The position numbers and the translations under genes were made by a program. The notes beneath the pieces were generated by a model. That model saw only the letters and a list, made by a program, of their open reading frames with translations. It was not told the origin of the DNA and did no database searches. From Actomonas aquatica (GTDB lineage Bacteria > Verrucomicrobiota > Verrucomicrobiia > Opitutales > Opitutaceae): a stretch of DNA of 64,000 nucleotides. Positions 61,103 to 64,000 of the stretch are shown here, in pieces. The stretch is from the NCBI RefSeq assembly GCF_019679435.2, contig NZ_CP139781.1, forward strand, positions 5,514,001-5,578,000, read 5' to 3'. Position 1 is the stretch's first letter, and each line of letters starts with the position of its first letter.

Positions 61103-61345
61103 ATGACACCACACATTCACGGCCACGAAGTGATGCAGATGATGCTGGAAAATTCGCGCTCGTATACGCGGCAGACCTTGGAGGCGGCGATCATCGAACG
61201 CTTCGGCGTCGAGACGCGCTACCATACCTGCTCGGCGGAAAACATGACTGCGGCTGAGTTGGTGGATTTCCTCGAGAGCCGCGGGAAGTTTGTTGCTCAG
61301 GACGACGGGTTCACGACCAGTGCGGACAAGATCTGTCAGCACTAA
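61103..61345 (+). CDS. YecH-family (DUF2492) small metal-binding-like protein
   Basis: An 80-residue protein of the YecH / DUF2492 family. It has the family-typical start IHGHEVMQMMLENSRSYTRQ, then YHTCSAENMTAAELVDFLES, RGKFVAQDDGFTT and the end DKICQH, which holds conserved His and Cys residues (His in HGHEV, YHTC, and C-x-H at the end) that may bind a metal. Function is unknown for the family. It sits divergent to the nif operon with its own promoter region. A longer frame upstream is repeat- and operator-containing and not coding. Association with nitrogen fixation is inference from place only. Confidence 0.85.
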   Translation: MTPHIHGHEVMQMMLENSRSYTRQTLEAAIIERFGVETRYHTCSAENMTAAELVDFLESRGKFVAQDDGFTTSADKICQH

Positions 61346-61351
61346 GGGGCG

Positions 61352-61534
61352 AAGTTTTTAGCCACGGACAACACGGATGGGCACGGATAAGGCGGCGCGC
61401 GAGCGCCGGCCCAATGGGTTGGTCGGGCGCAACGCGGTTAGGGGGCGGAGAGGCAACGGAGCGCGAGCAAGCTCGCAGCCTACAATGATGGTGTCGGATG
61501 TCGCAGGTAGGCCGCGAGCTTGCTCCCGCTCACG
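61352..61534. repeat. ACACGGATGG half repeat and BIME-like pair
   Basis: AGCCACGGACAACACGGATG (from 61361) is a degenerate member of the CCACGGATGG family. It is followed by GCGCGAGCAAGCTCGCAGCC (forward, 61460) and TAGGCCGCGAGCTTGCTCCC (inverted, 61508), the third head-to-head pair in this window. The 219-bp gap between the YecH-like gene and nifA holds nothing else visible. Confidence 0.75.
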
Positions 61535-61564
61535 TTGGAGAGCGGCGCGGCGCGAGCGCCGGTC

Positions 61565-63172
<1,608 letters not shown>

Positions 63173-63188
63173 CTCGATACTGCAAACG

Positions 63189-63204
63189 AGCAACCGCGGT
63201 GCCA
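63189..63204 (-). promoter_or_regulatory. sigma-54 promoter immediately upstream of nifA
   Basis: On the minus strand reads TGGCACCGCGGTTGCT, an exact match to TGGCAC-N5-TTGCW. The transcription start would be near 63178. This leaves a leader of only about 6 nt for the ATG at 63172, or about 78 nt for the ATG at 63100. The 108-bp gap to the uronate isomerase contains no other recognisable site. Confidence 0.78.
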
Positions 63205-63314
63205 AGGAGGCGCCGGGTCAGCGTCCGCGAGGGAAATGGCTAGAGATGCGCGGTCGCATTCAAAGGGATTCATACTTTCCCTCTGAGCGCACCGGTTTGC
63301 GGCGGACGAAAAAA

Positions 63315-64000
63315 TCAGCCGTGCGCGGTGTATTCCGGATCCACGTCGAGGCCGAAGTAGTTCACGGCATTACCAAAACAAATGTTTTTCACCATCGCGC
63401 CGATGAGCTCGAAGTCGGTCGGGAGTTCGCCGTTGGTGATCTCGTTGCCGAGCAGGTTGCAGAGGGTGCGGCGGAAATACTCGTGGCGCGGAAAGGACAT
63501 GAAGCTGCGCGAATCGGTGAGCATGCCGACGAAACGCGAGAGCAGGCCGAGGTTGGAGAGGGCGTTGAGCTGCCACTCCATCGCTTCCTTTTGATCGAGG
63601 AACCACCAACCGGAGCCGAACTGAATCTTGCCCGGGATGGAGCCGTCCTGGAAGTTGCCGATCATGGTGCCGACCATGTAATTGTCGGCCGGGTTAAGGT
63701 TGTAGATGACGACCTTGGGCAACTCGTTGGTGTCGTCGAGCGAGGCGAGGTAGCGCGAGAGGTTGGAGGCTTGGGAGTAGTCGCCGATGGAGTCGAAGCC
63801 TGTGTCGGGTCCGAGGTTGCGCAGCATGCGGGGGTTGTTGTTCCGCATGGCGCCGAGGTGGAGCTGCTTGGTCCAGCCGCGTTTGGCGTCCCAGCGGCCA
63901 AACTCGAGCATGAGCAACGAACCGAAGCCGAGTTGTTCGTCGGCGGTGGGCACCGAACCGTCGCGCACCTTTTGGAAGATGGCGCGGGCCTCGGCGAGGG
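63315..64000 (-). CDS. uxaC: glucuronate/galacturonate isomerase UxaC (5' partial)
   Basis: C-terminal 228 residues of uronate isomerase, which converts D-glucuronate to D-fructuronate and D-galacturonate to D-tagaturonate. The visible part has LGFGSLLMLEFGRWDAKRGW, KQLHLGAMRNNNPRM with metal-site and substrate residues, GSGWWFLDQKEAMEWQLNAL, LTDSRSFMSFPRHEYFRRTL and the C-terminal CFGNAVNYFG. The frame continues to the right edge of the window (residues LAEARAIFQKV precede the GTG at 63968), so the start lies outside. It complements the pectin and KDG genes 50 kb away. Confidence 0.93.
   Translation of the reverse strand, partial: LAEARAIFQKVRDGSVPTADEQLGFGSLLMLEFGRWDAKRGWTKQLHLGAMRNNNPRMLRNLGPDTGFDSIGDYSQASNLSRYLASLDDTNELPKVVIYNLNPADNYMVGTMIGNFQDGSIPGKIQFGSGWWFLDQKEAMEWQLNALSNLGLLSRFVGMLTDSRSFMSFPRHEYFRRTLCNLLGNEITNGELPTDFELIGAMVKNICFGNAVNYFGLDVDPEYTAHG

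Overview
The window is high-GC bacterial DNA that fits Verrucomicrobiota, most likely Opitutales/Opitutaceae. The reasons are very large TonB-dependent receptors starting with an SPFEV-type segment, a CRTAC1/FG-GAP protein beside a sialate O-acetylesterase-like enzyme, pectin and uronate catabolism, an obligate-anaerobe-type (group II) nitrogenase, sigma factors with long C-terminal extensions, and many CCACGGATGG and GCGAGCAAGCTCGC intergenic repeats. The lineage call is inference; no rRNA, tRNA, integrase, transposase or CRISPR array was seen.

Layout. 1-4.1 kb: pectin/hemicellulose enzymes (rhamnogalacturonan acetylesterase, pectinesterase, GH95). 4.2-9.2 kb: a minus-strand unit of a VIT/VWA surface protein with a Gly-rich/TM/basic C-terminal tail, a rhombosortase-like rhomboid protease and a small secreted protein. 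It is preceded by a sigma-54 promoter and faces a divergent sigma-54 activator with a novel N-terminus. 9.5-13.8 kb: 2-hydroxyacid dehydrogenase, Ldh2-type dehydrogenase, 2-keto-3-deoxygluconate kinase and KDPG aldolase, each separated by long repeats; the matching uronate isomerase is at the far right edge. 14.1-20.4 kb: a secreted TonB-like protein, a membrane-anchored coiled-coil protein, an ECF sigma factor fused to a TonB C-terminal domain, and a divergent STN-containing TonB receptor. 20.6-28.7 kb: esterase, FG-GAP protein, polytopic membrane protein. 29.2-34.7 kb: a second TonB receptor behind a fecI/fecR pair. 34.8-43.8 kb: DUF6265-like protein, PAS protein, membrane AraC regulator, hydrolase, MOSC protein, and GT-C / GT2 / flippase-like membrane genes. 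43.8-49.3 kb: a tightly coupled TolC - PhnD-like - PhnD-like - histidine kinase operon.

49.5-63.2 kb is a nitrogen-fixation island read on the minus strand: nifH, nifD, nifK, nifE, nifN, nifB(-X), ferritin, [2Fe-2S] ferredoxin, 2[4Fe-4S] ferredoxin (58 residues), nifV and a conserved-position hypothetical gene, ended by a terminator. A sigma-54 promoter lies 66 bp before nifH and a perfect 9-bp palindrome about 100 bp further upstream. NifA is encoded separately, with its own -24/-12 element just before its start, and a YecH-like small protein lies between. Together the genes supply nitrogenase subunits, FeMo-cofactor assembly, homocitrate, electron carriers and probably iron storage; nifU/nifS and nifI are not here.

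The most unusual points are the sigma-factor/TonB fusion, the sigma-54-controlled rhombosortase/VIT-VWA unit, the TolC/PhnD/kinase operon, the non-classical palindrome before nifH, and the paired BIME-like repeats.
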